Shown: positions 42,320-51,687, counted from the stretch's first letter. The stretch is 64,000 nucleotides of DNA from Microbacterium allomyrinae (GCF_020682705.1 NZ_JAGTTN010000001.1:868001-932000), one strand, 5' to 3'. The notes: a model not told the origin generated them from the sequence alone. A program made the numbers and translations.

Positions 42320-43023
42320 GATTCCACCTCGATCCTGTCGTCCTGCCGGGTGAACCGGAGACGGCCGGCGACGATGTCTTCGGCGACATCCGTCATCGCG
42401 CGTCCCATCGCGAAAGCCTGTCCCTGGATGACCAGACGCGCATCGTCGGCGGACATTTCGAGCTGCGCCAGGACGACCCCGGTGGCCTGGTGCACCACGC
42501 GTCGCGAGAGCGGCTGCTGAAGGGGCTCCTCTCGCGCGTGATCGTCGAGCGCCAGCCGCAGGACGTGCCGGCTGATCACGTAGGCCAGCGCCGCCGCTCG
42601 ATGCTCGTGATCCGCGTTCAGCACCGTCGGTTCGCGGGAATAGAGGTCGACGGCGCCGAGTCGGAGCGGACCCACCAGCAGCGGGAACGCGAACAGCGAA
42701 TTGACGTCTTCACCTTCGAGTGCGCCGACGAACGCCGGCCATCGCTTGCGACCATCGACACGGAGGGATGCCGCGGCCACCGGATGCGCCGAGCGCAGAG
42801 CATCCCAGCACGGCCCTTCGCCGAGATCGAATTGCAGCTCGTCGAGGCGAGCCGCTCGCTCGTCGCTCGCCGAGAGTGTCTCGCTGCCGAGAACATCACC
42901 GAGGGTCGACACGGCCGCACCGGTGATCGGAAGAAACTCGACGAACGGAACGCTGAAGTCCTCCGGCCGGCCGCCGGACTGCTCCAGGTGCGCCAGTGCT
43001 GCGGCGAAGTTGCTGCCCATCAT
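42316..43023 (-). CDS. GAF-ANTAR protein (first of tandem pair)
   Basis: This 235-residue protein has a GAF domain (about 20-165: FLPITGAAVSTLGDVLGSET, LQFDLGEGPCWDALRSAHPV, LFAFPLLVGPLRLGAVDLYS) and a C-terminal ANTAR domain (LSRRVVHQATGVVLAQLEMS, then AFAMGRAMTDVAEDIVAGRL). The GEGPCWDA Cys sits at the same place as the CIEC of its partner. The ribosome-binding site is a strong GGAGGAAGGAG. No kinase or phosphorylation domain is present, so a ligand or redox signal through GAF is expected. RNA targets cannot be identified by eye. Confidence 0.9.
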   Translation of the reverse strand: MMGSNFAAALAHLEQSGGRPEDFSVPFVEFLPITGAAVSTLGDVLGSETLSASDERAARLDELQFDLGEGPCWDALRSAHPVAAASLRVDGRKRWPAFVGALEGEDVNSLFAFPLLVGPLRLGAVDLYSREPTVLNADHEHRAAALAYVISRHVLRLALDDHAREEPLQQPLSRRVVHQATGVVLAQLEMSADDARLVIQGQAFAMGRAMTDVAEDIVAGRLRFTRQDDRIEVES

Positions 43024-43139
43024 TCTCCTTCCTCCACGTTACCGGCGCGACAGGAGTCTGCCCACCTGTCGGGCGGATGAGATCGGTCGTCGAGAAGGCC
43101 GTTCCAGCGTGACCGTCGATGACCGGAGCTACGAGCGGG

Positions 43140-43168
43140 TTGACCGCCATCACGCGCGGTGCTAGCAC
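43140..43168 (+). promoter_or_regulatory. Possible promoter for the DUF7882 gene
   Basis: TTGACC (43140-43145), 17 bp, then TAGCAC (43163-43168). It would give a leader of about 185 nt before the gene at 43361. That leader contains a small hairpin, CCCCCT/AGGGGG (43230-43235 and 43246-43251). The 337-bp gap between the two divergent genes contains no other gene that I can see. Confidence 0.3.
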
Positions 43169-43360
43169 GCGCGATGCATCCGAACCCGGGTCGGGAGAGT
43201 GCTTCAGGCGGATCGCCCGGATAGTCGCACCCCCTCGGACTGTCAAGGGGGCGCGAAAGAGCGGCGGTCAGGTGCATTCTTGGGTCAGGCGCTCGTCGCC
43301 GAGACGGGGATCGGATTTCCGCGTGTCGGCCGTTCGTCCGACTCCCGAGACGGAGGCCTC

Positions 43361-43696
43361 ATGGGGAAGTTCATCTACGAGGGTACGGTCAAGGTCGACT
43401 TCGACGACCGCGTCCTTTCACACCTCATGGTGGTGATCGGTTCGAAGCTGCGTCGTGGCGAGTCCTTCTACTTCAGCTGGAAGGACGACCCCAGCATCGG
43501 GAACGGCCGCACCACGATCTGGGTTCACTCCGGCGCATCGCTGGTCTACAAGTTCTATGGCAGCAGGCATCCGCAGATCAATCGCGCCTGGATAGAGGCG
43601 CTCATCTACACGGCCAATTCCACCACCGGTTTGTACATCGTGCCCGAACCTCCCGAGCACACCGAGGAACGGGCCAGCACCGATGAAGCGCATTGA
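43361..43696 (+). CDS. DUF7882 protein
   Basis: This 111-residue protein begins MGKFIYEGTVKVDFDDRVLS and continues HLMVVIGSKLRRGESFYFSW, KDDPSIGNGRTTIWVHSGAS, INRAWIEALIYTANSTTGLY. This DUF7882 pattern is widespread and often multi-copy in Microbacteriaceae; some members have been mislabelled as DNA ligase. GGAGG precedes the ATG by five bases. Function is unknown. It overlaps the next gene by 14 bp and has a paralogue at 43898 on the other strand. Confidence 0.82.
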   Translation: MGKFIYEGTVKVDFDDRVLSHLMVVIGSKLRRGESFYFSWKDDPSIGNGRTTIWVHSGASLVYKFYGSRHPQINRAWIEALIYTANSTTGLYIVPEPPEHTEERASTDEAH

Positions 43697-43928
43697 CATC
43701 GTCTACGGCGGACAGTCCTACAGCGTCGGAGGGCGCGAACTCGACGACGTCCTGGACGAGATCATGCGGGGGGTCACCAGCGGGCACCACTGGATGAAGG
43801 TCAACGACGGTGAGGGCATGCGCCGCGACGCCATGCTGCTGATCACCCCGGGCGTTCAGGTCGCCGTCATCCCGATTCCCGGATCAGCCGACGAACCTCA
43901 GGATTCTTCTGCGACCTCGACGACCTGA
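43683..43928 (+). CDS. Uncharacterised small protein (81 aa) coupled to DUF7882
   Basis: This protein begins MKRIDIVYGGQSYSVGGREL and continues DDVLDEIMRGVTSGHHWMKV, NDGEGMRRDAMLLITPGVQV. The DIVYGGQSYSVGGR strand pair resembles the first strands of DUF7882 partners. It starts 14 bp before the end of the DUF7882 gene, so translation is coupled. Its last 31 bp overlap, in antisense, the last 31 bp of the convergent paralogue at 43898. No function is known. Confidence 0.75.
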   Translation: MKRIDIVYGGQSYSVGGRELDDVLDEIMRGVTSGHHWMKVNDGEGMRRDAMLLITPGVQVAVIPIPGSADEPQDSSATSTT

Positions 43929-44266
43929 GGGGCGTTGTCCGCGGCCTCGACCGGCGCCGCGTCGAAGTGCTCGGCGACGAGCGTGATGCCGCCCGACGAG
44001 TTGGCCGAGTTCGCGAGGTCCTCGATCCATGCCCGGCTGAGTTCGGGCGGATCGGGTTCGTCGAAGACGAAGCGCAGCGGAATCGAGGGATGCAGCCATA
44101 CGGTGCTGCGTCCGCGCGGCTGATCGTCGGGATGCTTCCACGACACCGTGAAGCTCTCCCCGCGACGCAGCTTTGTCGCGATCACCACCTTGAGGTGGGC
44201 GAGCGCCCGGTCCTCGATATGGATCGGTGTCGCCGACCCTCCGTAATAGATGGTCCCCACAGCCAC
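43898..44266 (-). CDS. DUF7882 protein, paralogue
   Basis: This 122-residue paralogue of the protein at 43361 shows MAVGTIYYGGSATPIHIEDR, ALAHLKVVIATKLRRGESFT, VSWKHPDDQPRGRSTVWLHP, then LSRAWIEDLANSANSSGGIT. The RRGES...SWK and AWIE..NSANS elements are shared. The C-terminal 20 residues are acidic. GTG codons at 44266 and 44260 are both possible starts; family members usually begin with a G-T-I/L strand, favouring 44260. Convergent overlap with the 81-aa gene suggests the two units are not strongly expressed at the same time. Confidence 0.8.
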   Translation of the reverse strand: MAVGTIYYGGSATPIHIEDRALAHLKVVIATKLRRGESFTVSWKHPDDQPRGRSTVWLHPSIPLRFVFDEPDPPELSRAWIEDLANSANSSGGITLVAEHFDAAPVEAADNAPQVVEVAEES

Positions 44267-44300
44267 ACCATAGACCCGGAAGCGGCCCTCGCGCGGACTT

Positions 44301-44585
44301 TCAGCCCATCAGCGGCGCACGATGCGGAATCGGGAACGGACGCGCCCTCGGCTGCGAGGGGCGTGACACCCGATCGATCGCCTGGAGCAGCACCTCGCCG
44401 AGATCGGCTGCGCGTGAGGGAGCTCTCTGGCCGACCAGCCAGACCACCGTCAGTGCGCCGCGTCGCTCCTCGACGTATGCGACCACGCTCGCGGGATCGT
44501 TGGACGAGACGCTGCGATCGCAGAGGCGCCAGCCGCCCGGGCTGAGGGGAACGAACTCCAACTGGTGAACAACGCCAAGATCCAC
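44301..44585 (-). CDS. Uncharacterised small protein (94 aa)
   Basis: The GTG at 44585 has AAGGAGG six bases upstream, which decides this start over more distant ones. The protein begins VDLGVVHQLEFVPLSPGGWR and continues LCDRSVSSNDPASVVAYVEE, RRGALTVVWLVGQRAPSRAA, a compact beta-alpha pattern, with a Pro/Arg-rich tail. It may be a small single-domain protein. No family is recognised. It lies in the small-protein cluster around the GAF-ANTAR genes. Confidence 0.7.
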   Translation of the reverse strand: MDLGVVHQLEFVPLSPGGWRLCDRSVSSNDPASVVAYVEERRGALTVVWLVGQRAPSRAADLGEVLLQAIDRVSRPSQPRARPFPIPHRAPLMG

Positions 44586-44733
44586 GGTGGTCCTCCTTGA
44601 TCCGCGCGGCGCCCACCCGATGCGAATGCTCATCGTCGAGCATCCGCATCGAGCGCCGACTGCCCTGCTGGCAACGAGCATGCGGCCTCACCGATGACCC
44701 GCCGAGGGGCTTGACATCCGAGCGGCGTGTGTC

Positions 44734-45222
44734 CTAGTCGCCGCGGGGCTGAACCGGCTCGTCGCCGTGCGCCAAGGCGACGAGGATCCGCAGCGCCTCA
44801 TCGACCGCACGCTCCAAGACCTCTTCCGGCCCGCCCTCGATCGCGAGCCGGCGCGCGCCGGCGCGATCCCCGAACGACCAGCCCACGAAGACGGTCCCGG
44901 GTGCGTGCCCGTCCTCGGGATCCGGTCCGCCGACGCCCGTCGTCGATACCGCGATGTCGGCGTCGAGCAGTTCGCGCGCCCCGCGTGCGAGCTGGGCGGC
45001 GCACTCCGCTGAGCAGGGGTCCGTCCCGCCGCTCACGCCCAGCAGCCGCTGCTTGACCTCGGTCTGGTAGGCCACGATGCCACCGGCGAACCACTCCGCG
45101 GCATCCGCGCCCTTCCCGACCGCCGCCGCCACGAGACCGCTGGTCAAGGACTCGGCCACCGCCACCTTGATCCCGCGCTCAGTCGCGAGCGTGCCGATAC
45201 GGTCGGCGCTGGTCGATGTCAC
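44734..45222 (-). CDS. pncC: CinA C-terminal domain / nicotinamide-nucleotide amidase
   Basis: This 162-residue protein is a stand-alone CinA C-terminal domain: VAVAESLTSGLVAAAVGKGA (nucleophile Ser in AESLTSG), FAGGIVAYQTEVKQRLLGVS, DIAVSTTGVGGPDPEDGHAP and GTVFVGWSFGDRAGARRLAI. PncC deamidates NMN to NaMN in NAD recycling. The symbol rests on family identity; I did not compare it with characterised PncC. The GTG at 45222 starts it (VTSTSADRIGTLA). It is 53 bp downstream of ppsA on the same strand. Confidence 0.88.
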   Translation of the reverse strand: MTSTSADRIGTLATERGIKVAVAESLTSGLVAAAVGKGADAAEWFAGGIVAYQTEVKQRLLGVSGGTDPCSAECAAQLARGARELLDADIAVSTTGVGGPDPEDGHAPGTVFVGWSFGDRAGARRLAIEGGPEEVLERAVDEALRILVALAHGDEPVQPRGD

Positions 45223-45275
45223 CGGACCATTCCAGCACGCTCGCGGCCTGCATGTCTCGCGATCGGTCGGCTGGC

Positions 45276-47663
45276 TCAGGCCGAGAGCACGGCGGGCCGC
45301 TTGGCGAGTCGCAACCAGGTCTCCACAACGGTGTCGGGATTGAGAGACATGGATTCGATGCCCTGGTCGACGAGCCATTCGGCGAGGTCGGGGTGGTCGC
45401 TGGGTCCTTGTCCGCAGATTCCGACGTATTTGCCCGCGCGGCGGCAGGCGGCGATCGCCATCCAGAGCATCTTGAGCACCGCCGGGTCGCGTTCGTCGAA
45501 CGTCGCCGCGACGAGGCCGGAGTCACGGTCCAGGCCCAGCGTGAGCTGCGTCATGTCGTTGGAGCCGATGGAGAACCCGTCGAAATACTCGAGGAACTCG
45601 TCGGCGAGGACGGCGTTGGAAGGCAGCTCGCACATCATGATGACCCGCAGCCCGTTCTCGCCACGACGCAGGCCGTTCTCGCCGAGCAGCTCGATGACGG
45701 CATGGGCCTCACCGACGGTGCGCACGAACGGCACCATGATCTCGACGTTCGTGAGCCCCATCTCGTCCCGCACGAATCTCAGCGCCTCGCACTCCATGTC
45801 GAAGCACTCCCGGAAATCTGCCGAGATGTAGCGGGATGCACCCCGGTAGCCGAGCATCGGGTTCTCCTCGTGCGGCTCGTACAGTTCGCCGCCGATGAGG
45901 TTCGCGTACTCGTTGGACTTGAAGTCCGAGAGGCGCACGATCACCGGTTCGGGTGCGAACGCCGCGGCCAGCATCGCTACGCCTTCGGCGACGCGCTGCA
46001 CGAAGTAGTCGCGCGGCGATGCGTAGGCGGCGATGCGCTCGGCGATCTCCGCCTTCAGCTCGGGCTCGAGGGTGTCGTGGTCGAGCAGCGCGCGCGGGTG
46101 GATGCCGATCTGCCGGTTGATCACGAACTCGAGTCGCGCGAGTCCGACGCCCTTGTTCGGCAGCTTCGAGAATGCGAACGCCTGGTCGGGGGTTCCCACG
46201 TTCAGCATGATCTTGGTCGGGCTCTCGGGCATCTCATCGAGGCGGGTGACCACTTCGTCGAAGCGCAGGATGCCCTCGTAGACGAACCCGTTGTCGCCTT
46301 CCGCGCAGGAGACGGTCACCTCGCGACCGTCCGACAGGATGCTGGTCGCGTCGCCGGTGCCGACGACAGCGGGAATGCCGAGTTCGCGGGCGATGATCGC
46401 CGCATGACAGGTGCGCCCGCCACGGTTGGTCACGATCGCGGAGGCGAGCTTCATGATCGGCTCCCAGTCCGGGTCGGTCATGTCGGCGACCAGCACGTCG
46501 CCCTTGCGGAAGGTGTCCATCTGCGCGAGCGACGTCATCACCCGCACGGGGCCCGCGCCGATCTTCTGCCCGATGGCCCGCCCGATGGTGATGGCGGTGC
46601 CGGGCTCTTCGAGAACGAATCGGCGCGTCACGTTCCCGTCGACGCGGGACACCACGGTCTCGGGCCGCGCCTGCAGGATGTAGAGCTTGCCGTCGAGACC
46701 GTCCTTGCCCCACTCGATGTCCATCGGACGCCCGTAGTGCTCCTCGATGGTCAGCGCCTGCCGCCCGAGCTCCTCCACATCGGCATCCGTGATGCTGAAG
46801 CGCGAGCGTTCCGCGTGCGCCACATCGGTGAAGACCGTGCTCGCACCCGCGTGCGTGCCGTCGGCGTAGACCATCTTCACGGCCTTCTCGCCCACCGACC
46901 GCTTCAGGATCGCCGGACGCCCTTCGCGCAGCGCCGGCTTGTACGCGTAGAACTCATCCGGGTTGACCGCGCCCTGCACGACGGCCTCGCCCAAGCCGTA
47001 CGAGCTGGTGACGAACACCGCCCGGTCGAACCCGGACTCGGTGTCGACCGTGAACAGCACGCCCGAGGCCCCGACGTCCGAGCGGACCATCCGCTGGATT
47101 CCCGCCGACAGCGCGACGTCATGGTGATCGAATCCGTGGTGGACGCGGTACGCGATCGCCCGGTCGTTGTACAACGACGCGAACACGCTCCGGATGGCGG
47201 TGAGGATGTTCTCGACGCCGCTGATGTTCAGGAACGTCTCCTGCTGCCCGGCGAAGGACGCATCGGGCAGGTCCTCTGCCGTGGCGCTGGAGCGCACGGC
47301 CCAGGAGACGGACTCCGACTGCAGGTCGTCGTCGAGGAGCGCGGCATATGCGGAGCGGATGTCGGACTCGAACTGCGCCGGCAGCGGCTGCTGCTCGATC
47401 CACTCGCGGACGGTCGCGCCGACCCTGGCGAGCTCTGCCACATCGGTCACGTCCAACGCTTCCACGGCCTGTCGGATGCGCTCGTAGAGACCATCCGCCG
47501 CGAGGAACTCCCGGTACGCATCGGCCGTGGTCGCGAAGCCGCCCGGCACGCTGACACCGGCATCCGACAGATTCGAGACCATCTCACCCAATGAGGCGTT
47601 CTTGCCCCCCACCTGGGCGACGTCGGTCATGCCGATCTCGTGGAACCAGAGGATGTTCGTCAT
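45276..47663 (-). CDS. ppsA: Phosphoenolpyruvate synthase
   Basis: This 795-residue enzyme makes PEP from pyruvate and ATP for gluconeogenesis. Domains in order are: the ATP-grasp N-terminal domain ([20 protein letters not shown], about 18-37; [20 protein letters not shown]), the phosphohistidine domain ([20 protein letters not shown], catalytic His near residue 418), and the PEP/pyruvate barrel ([60 protein letters not shown], with the Cys acid [10 protein letters not shown]). The length fits the family. PpsR is encoded 65 bp upstream on the same strand and should inactivate or reactivate this enzyme by phosphorylation of the threonine next to the catalytic His. Confidence 0.95.
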   Translation of the reverse strand: MTNILWFHEIGMTDVAQVGGKNASLGEMVSNLSDAGVSVPGGFATTADAYREFLAADGLYERIRQAVEALDVTDVAELARVGATVREWIEQQPLPAQFESDIRSAYAALLDDDLQSESVSWAVRSSATAEDLPDASFAGQQETFLNISGVENILTAIRSVFASLYNDRAIAYRVHHGFDHHDVALSAGIQRMVRSDVGASGVLFTVDTESGFDRAVFVTSSYGLGEAVVQGAVNPDEFYAYKPALREGRPAILKRSVGEKAVKMVYADGTHAGASTVFTDVAHAERSRFSITDADVEELGRQALTIEEHYGRPMDIEWGKDGLDGKLYILQARPETVVSRVDGNVTRRFVLEEPGTAITIGRAIGQKIGAGPVRVMTSLAQMDTFRKGDVLVADMTDPDWEPIMKLASAIVTNRGGRTCHAAIIARELGIPAVVGTGDATSILSDGREVTVSCAEGDNGFVYEGILRFDEVVTRLDEMPESPTKIMLNVGTPDQAFAFSKLPNKGVGLARLEFVINRQIGIHPRALLDHDTLEPELKAEIAERIAAYASPRDYFVQRVAEGVAMLAAAFAPEPVIVRLSDFKSNEYANLIGGELYEPHEENPMLGYRGASRYISADFRECFDMECEALRFVRDEMGLTNVEIMVPFVRTVGEAHAVIELLGENGLRRGENGLRVIMMCELPSNAVLADEFLEYFDGFSIGSNDMTQLTLGLDRDSGLVAATFDERDPAVLKMLWMAIAACRRAGKYVGICGQGPSDHPDLAEWLVDQGIESMSLNPDTVVETWLRLAKRPAVLSA

Positions 47664-47727
47664 GCGGGTCTCCTGATCGTCGTGCGCCGTGCCGTGTGGG
47701 CCGTGCGCGGGTCGGGACAGGCGGTGA

Positions 47728-48576
47728 TCAGCTGCGCAGTCGCATGGACTGCATGATCACCGCCGACATCTCCTCGACGGATTTCGTCGAGGAGTTGAGG
47801 AACGGCACCCTGTTGCGCCGGTACAGGTCCTCTGCCCGGCGGAGCTCGAGGGTGCACTGCGCCAGTGATGCGTAGGTCGAGCTCGGGCGCCGCTCGTGGC
47901 GCACCTGACTCAGCCGCAGCGGCGTCGTCGTCAAGCCGAAGCATTTGTCGACGAACCGCGACACGGGCGCCGGCAGCCCGTCTGAGGGGAAGTCGTCGTC
48001 CGTCAGCGGGTAATTGGCGACCAGAAGGCCGTACTGCAGCGCTAGGTACATCGTCGTCGGCGTCTTGCCGCAGCGAGACGGCGCCACGATGATGACATCC
48101 GCGATGTCCAGCGCGCGCATGCTCTGCCCGTCGTCGTGCTCGATCGCGTACTCCACCGCGCGCATCCGCGCGAAGTACCGCTCGATGTCGCCCACCCCGT
48201 GGAATTGCCCCAGCTGCTCCGACGCGGTGCTGCCCAGTGCCGCTTCCAGCTCTCGCAGGTGGCCGCCGAGGAGATCGATCACGACCGCGCCGGACGACTC
48301 GAACTCGCGCAGGATCTCGGGCGACTTCACGGTCGCGAAGACGATCGCCCCGGCACCGCCCGCCTGGGCGGCCTCGATGTCGCGAATCACGTTGCGAGCC
48401 CCCGCGACCGTGTCCACGAAGGGGACGGTGTGACGGCGGAACACCACGCCCGGAAAGTTCGCCAGCAGCGCGCTGCCCAGCGTCTCGGCCGTGATCCCCG
48501 TGCTGTCCGACACGAAGAAGGCCTTGCGCGTGACGACCCCGACCGAGCGCGAGGCGTCTGACGTCGAAAGCGAGAT
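47728..48576 (-). CDS. ppsR: PEP synthase regulatory protein (kinase/pyrophosphorylase)
   Basis: This DUF299-family protein phosphorylates PpsA with ADP and removes the phosphate with inorganic phosphate. [20 protein letters not shown] is the N-terminal motif; [20 protein letters not shown] is the P-loop (GKTPT) and [13 protein letters not shown] follows. The start is odd. The conserved N-terminus begins upstream of the only canonical in-frame start, a GTG at 48513 inside the FFVSD motif. AAGGGG lies six bases before an ATC codon at 48576-48574, which would give 282 residues, matching the family (277 in E. coli). So AUC initiation, or a mutated ATG, is likely. The gene is 65 bp upstream of ppsA. 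Confidence 0.85.
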   Translation of the reverse strand: MSLSTSDASRSVGVVTRKAFFVSDSTGITAETLGSALLANFPGVVFRRHTVPFVDTVAGARNVIRDIEAAQAGGAGAIVFATVKSPEILREFESSGAVVIDLLGGHLRELEAALGSTASEQLGQFHGVGDIERYFARMRAVEYAIEHDDGQSMRALDIADVIIVAPSRCGKTPTTMYLALQYGLLVANYPLTDDDFPSDGLPAPVSRFVDKCFGLTTTPLRLSQVRHERRPSSTYASLAQCTLELRRAEDLYRRNRVPFLNSSTKSVEEMSAVIMQSMRLRS

Positions 48577-48708
48577 GAGCTGCCCCTTCCCGAGAGCGGT
48601 GTCTTGTCAGGCTAGGGAAGAAGCGGAATCAATAAGCAGCTCAATGGCGCGCAAGAACTGTGGAACTTGCGCGGCTGACAAGATCCCCGGGCGCACCCGA
48701 AGGGTGCT

Positions 48709-49296
48709 TCAGCCGACGCGTCCACGGATCGGGTCGAGCACGGCCTCGGCGGCCCAGACTGCGGCGTCGGCGATATCGCGCCGATCCATCCCGAGCTCGC
48801 GCCGGAGCGTGACCCAGGTCGCGGCCGAGTCGATGTGCGCCAGGGCCGCGACGATCGTGCGGCGCTCGGCCTCGTCGAGCGACGGCACCTCCGCGCTCAG
48901 CATCGCCTCCAGGTGCTCCCGCCGCGGCGTCGGGGCGGTGCCGCTCACTCCGCGCATCGCCGTCTCGGCGACGACATGGGCAAGTTCGGGCCGTCGGTCG
49001 TAGAGCTCCATCGCCTCGCGGATCACCAGAGGCATGTCGAAGATCGACGGCGAATCCTGGCGAGCGAAGACGCTTCGCTCGATCCACGCCGCGGTAGCCA
49101 GCAGCAGGTCCACGCGCGTCGGATAGTTGCGGAAGACGGTGCGCTCTCCGACGCCCGCGCGCCGCGCGATGAGCCGGAACGACACGTCGTCTGTGCCGAG
49201 TTCTTCGATGAGTTCCGTGTAGGCGGCGAGGATCGCCTCCTGCGTGCGATTCAGTTCGGCCGCGCTGGGGGGCGTGCCGTCCGCCTCGGCGGACAT
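48709..49296 (-). CDS. TetR-family regulator (second of tandem pair)
   Basis: This 195-residue TetR protein has an HTH in VSFRLIARRAGVGERTVFRN and YPTRVDLLLATAAWIE. It resembles the upstream TetR (GERTVFRNYPTR versus SERTVYRQYPTR), so the two are divergent duplicates. Its ATG shares one base with the preceding stop (TGATG), a sign of translational coupling within the NCS1-TetR-TetR operon. The ligand and operator are unknown. Confidence 0.88.
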   Translation of the reverse strand: MSAEADGTPPSAAELNRTQEAILAAYTELIEELGTDDVSFRLIARRAGVGERTVFRNYPTRVDLLLATAAWIERSVFARQDSPSIFDMPLVIREAMELYDRRPELAHVVAETAMRGVSGTAPTPRREHLEAMLSAEVPSLDEAERRTIVAALAHIDSAATWVTLRRELGMDRRDIADAAVWAAEAVLDPIRGRVG

Positions 49297-49892
49297 CAGT
49301 CCTGCCGCTGCGCCATCGACGGGCTCAGGCGGTCCGCAGGCGTCACCGCGGGAAGCGCGGCGAGCGCGCGTTCGACCGTGCGATCGAACACCTCGGCGGT
49401 CTCGCGGGCGCTCATGTCGAACCCCGTGCGCATCCGCGCCCAGAACTGCGCCGACGCGAAGTAGCGCAGCGTCGCGGCGGCGCGGTGCAGATCACGATCG
49501 TTCAGCCGGGGGTACGCCGTCTCGAGCATCGCCACGATCGTGCGGGTCAGGAACGTCGGCTCGGCATCGCCCGTCGGTGAGATGGATGCCGCCCGGGCGC
49601 AGACGAACGCGAAGGCCGGAGCCGCGTCGAAGGCGCGGAATCGGTCGGCGACCGCCGACTGGAACTGCGGGATCGTCACGAAGTCCGGCAGGCGGAACTC
49701 CGTGTCTTCGATCCAGCCGGCAAGGCTCTCGAGCAGATGCGGACGCGTAGGGTACTGCCGGTACACCGTGCGCTCCGACACGCCCACGGCATCGCCGAGA
49801 GCGCGATAAGAGATGTCGTCGAACGTGTGCTCACGCAGGGATGCTGCGGCACTGGCCAGAATGGCGGTCGGAGTGTCGACTGTCTCGGCCAT
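49296..49892 (-). CDS. TetR-family regulator (first of tandem pair)
   Basis: This 198-residue TetR protein has an HTH in ISYRALGDAVGVSERTVYRQ and YPTRPHLLESLAGWIEDTEF. It starts at the ATG 49892, whose A is also the last base of the NCS1 permease stop; GGAGG lies six bases upstream. It ends with a one-base overlap with the next TetR gene. The C-terminal domain (FASAQFWARMRTGFDMSARE) does not indicate a ligand class. It probably controls nucleobase uptake together with its neighbour. Confidence 0.88.
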   Translation of the reverse strand: MAETVDTPTAILASAAASLREHTFDDISYRALGDAVGVSERTVYRQYPTRPHLLESLAGWIEDTEFRLPDFVTIPQFQSAVADRFRAFDAAPAFAFVCARAASISPTGDAEPTFLTRTIVAMLETAYPRLNDRDLHRAAATLRYFASAQFWARMRTGFDMSARETAEVFDRTVERALAALPAVTPADRLSPSMAQRQD

Positions 49893-51595
49893 CACCGTCC
49901 TCCCCTCCGATCCGGATGCTGGGCGACCTCTCGGCCGCGCACCTTCGGGCGAAGCTCCGCCGGTTCGGGCGTCAGCACGTACTCGTCGGAGCCATCCAGC
50001 GTCAGCGCGAGCGACGACACGTATTGAAGCTCTCCCTGCGGTCCGCGCTCGGCTGATGCCAGCATATCCGGGCGCTCGAAGATGTAGCCGGTGACGTGGC
50101 AGCGAAGTCGCTCGCCCGACGGGTTGCCGTCGGCGTCGATGATCGGCGAGGCGATGCCATCCGTCTGGCGCCGCAGGTAGAACCGGCCGCGCGTGGCCAG
50201 GGCCATGAGCGGGGTCGTGATCACGGCGACGCCGATGGCGATCAGCACCGAGAACGGCCGTACGGACTCACCGAAGAGCCCTCCGAACGCGGCGAGCGAG
50301 AGGACGGACGCCAGACTCACCGAGACCAGCCCGACGGGGTTCCAGTCGTGCAGCATCCCGCGACGGAATTCCGGGTAGATCGGCGAGATGTGCAGGAGGT
50401 GCTTGTTGATCACGATGTCGGCGGCGATCGTGACCAGCCACGCCATCACGACATTCGCGTAGAGGCTCAGAACGAAGCTGATGAGGCTGAAGACGTCCAT
50501 CCACATCAGTCCCAGCGCGATGGCGAGATTGAAGAAGATGAACACCGACCGACCGGGGTACGTCTTGGTCAGGCGCGTGTAGACGTTCGACCACGCCAGC
50601 GACCCCGAATATGCGTTGGTCACGTTGATCTTGACTTGTGCGATGACCACCAGCACGAGCGCGAGCGATACCGCGAGCCACTCGGGCATGATCGCCTCGT
50701 ACAACCCGATGAACTGACGGACCGGCTCGGCCGCCTGCTTGCCGAGATCCGGGTCGACGCGGGTGATCAGGTACACCGCGAGGAAGACGCCGATGACCTG
50801 CTTGATACCGCTGAAGAGCACCCAGCCGGGCCCGGCGAACAGCAGTGATGCCCACCAGGACCGCCGATTCGCGCGGGTGCGCGGCGGCATCGCCCGGATC
50901 ACGTCGATCTGCTCCGCCAGCTGCGGTGTCAGTGCGAAGCAGACGGCGGCGCTGGCGACGACCGCCTCGAAGCTCACGGCACCATCGGACGCGCCCGTGA
51001 ACGTCACGAAGGCGCTCACCGCGCCGGGGTCGGACACGATCACCCACAGGAGCGGCAGCAGCGCCAGCGCGAGCCACAGCGGAGTCGTCCAGAACTGCAG
51101 GCGCTCCAGGGCGCGCATCCCGTAGATCACGATCGGGATCACCACCACGGTGGAGATGAGGTAGCCGATGGGCAGCGGGATGGCGATCACGATGTGGAGC
51201 CCCTGCGCCATGATCGCCCCCTCGAGGGCGAAGAAGATGCACGTGAACACGGCGAAGATCACGGTCGTGATCGATGAGCCGTAATAGCCGAAACCCGACC
51301 CGCGCGCGATCAGATCCAGATCGAGGTTGTAGCGCGCGGCGTAGTACGCGATCGGCAGGCCCACGAGGAAGATCGTGACCGACGCGAACAGGATGCCGAG
51401 CACGGCGTTGTTCGTGCCGTGCTCGATCCCGATGCTGGCCCCGATCGAGAAGTCGGCGAGGAAGGCGATCGAGCCCAGGGCCGTGACCCCGATCGAGCCC
51501 GCGCTCCACCGCCGGAACGTCCGTGGGACATAGCGGAAGGCATAGTCTTCGAGGCTGTCCTCGGCGGCTGCCCGCGCGTTGTCTGCCCTCGCCAC
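49892..51595 (-). CDS. NCS1-family nucleobase permease
   Basis: This 567-residue transporter of the purine/cytosine permease (NCS1) family has about 12 membrane helices: IGVTALGSIAFLADFSIGAS (helix 1 after RRWSAGS), FAVFTCIFFALEGAIMAQGL, WVLFSGIKQVIGVFLAVYLI and LIAIGVAVITTPLMALATRG. A hydrophilic C-terminal tail of about 110 residues (from FYLRRQTDGIASPIIDADGN) is unusually long for the family. It is first in an operon with two TetR genes. The substrate could be a purine, cytosine, allantoin or hydantoin. Location beside the urt/ure genes fits nitrogen scavenging. Confidence 0.88.
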   Translation of the reverse strand: MARADNARAAAEDSLEDYAFRYVPRTFRRWSAGSIGVTALGSIAFLADFSIGASIGIEHGTNNAVLGILFASVTIFLVGLPIAYYAARYNLDLDLIARGSGFGYYGSSITTVIFAVFTCIFFALEGAIMAQGLHIVIAIPLPIGYLISTVVVIPIVIYGMRALERLQFWTTPLWLALALLPLLWVIVSDPGAVSAFVTFTGASDGAVSFEAVVASAAVCFALTPQLAEQIDVIRAMPPRTRANRRSWWASLLFAGPGWVLFSGIKQVIGVFLAVYLITRVDPDLGKQAAEPVRQFIGLYEAIMPEWLAVSLALVLVVIAQVKINVTNAYSGSLAWSNVYTRLTKTYPGRSVFIFFNLAIALGLMWMDVFSLISFVLSLYANVVMAWLVTIAADIVINKHLLHISPIYPEFRRGMLHDWNPVGLVSVSLASVLSLAAFGGLFGESVRPFSVLIAIGVAVITTPLMALATRGRFYLRRQTDGIASPIIDADGNPSGERLRCHVTGYIFERPDMLASAERGPQGELQYVSSLALTLDGSDEYVLTPEPAELRPKVRGREVAQHPDRRGGR

Positions 51596-51687
51596 GTCGC
51601 ACTCCCTGCGCCTCGCACGTAGCGCCCATTGTGGCGCCCCCGTGTTACAGACGCGTTGCGCGCAGTGAGCGCTTTCAGCGCACGCCG

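Noticed and set aside
45216..47594. Open frame of 792 codons on the plus strand
   Set aside because: It is exactly antisense to ppsA, whose domains and catalytic residues are complete. Its composition (runs of His, Asp, Val, Arg) is typical of the antisense of GC-rich codons.
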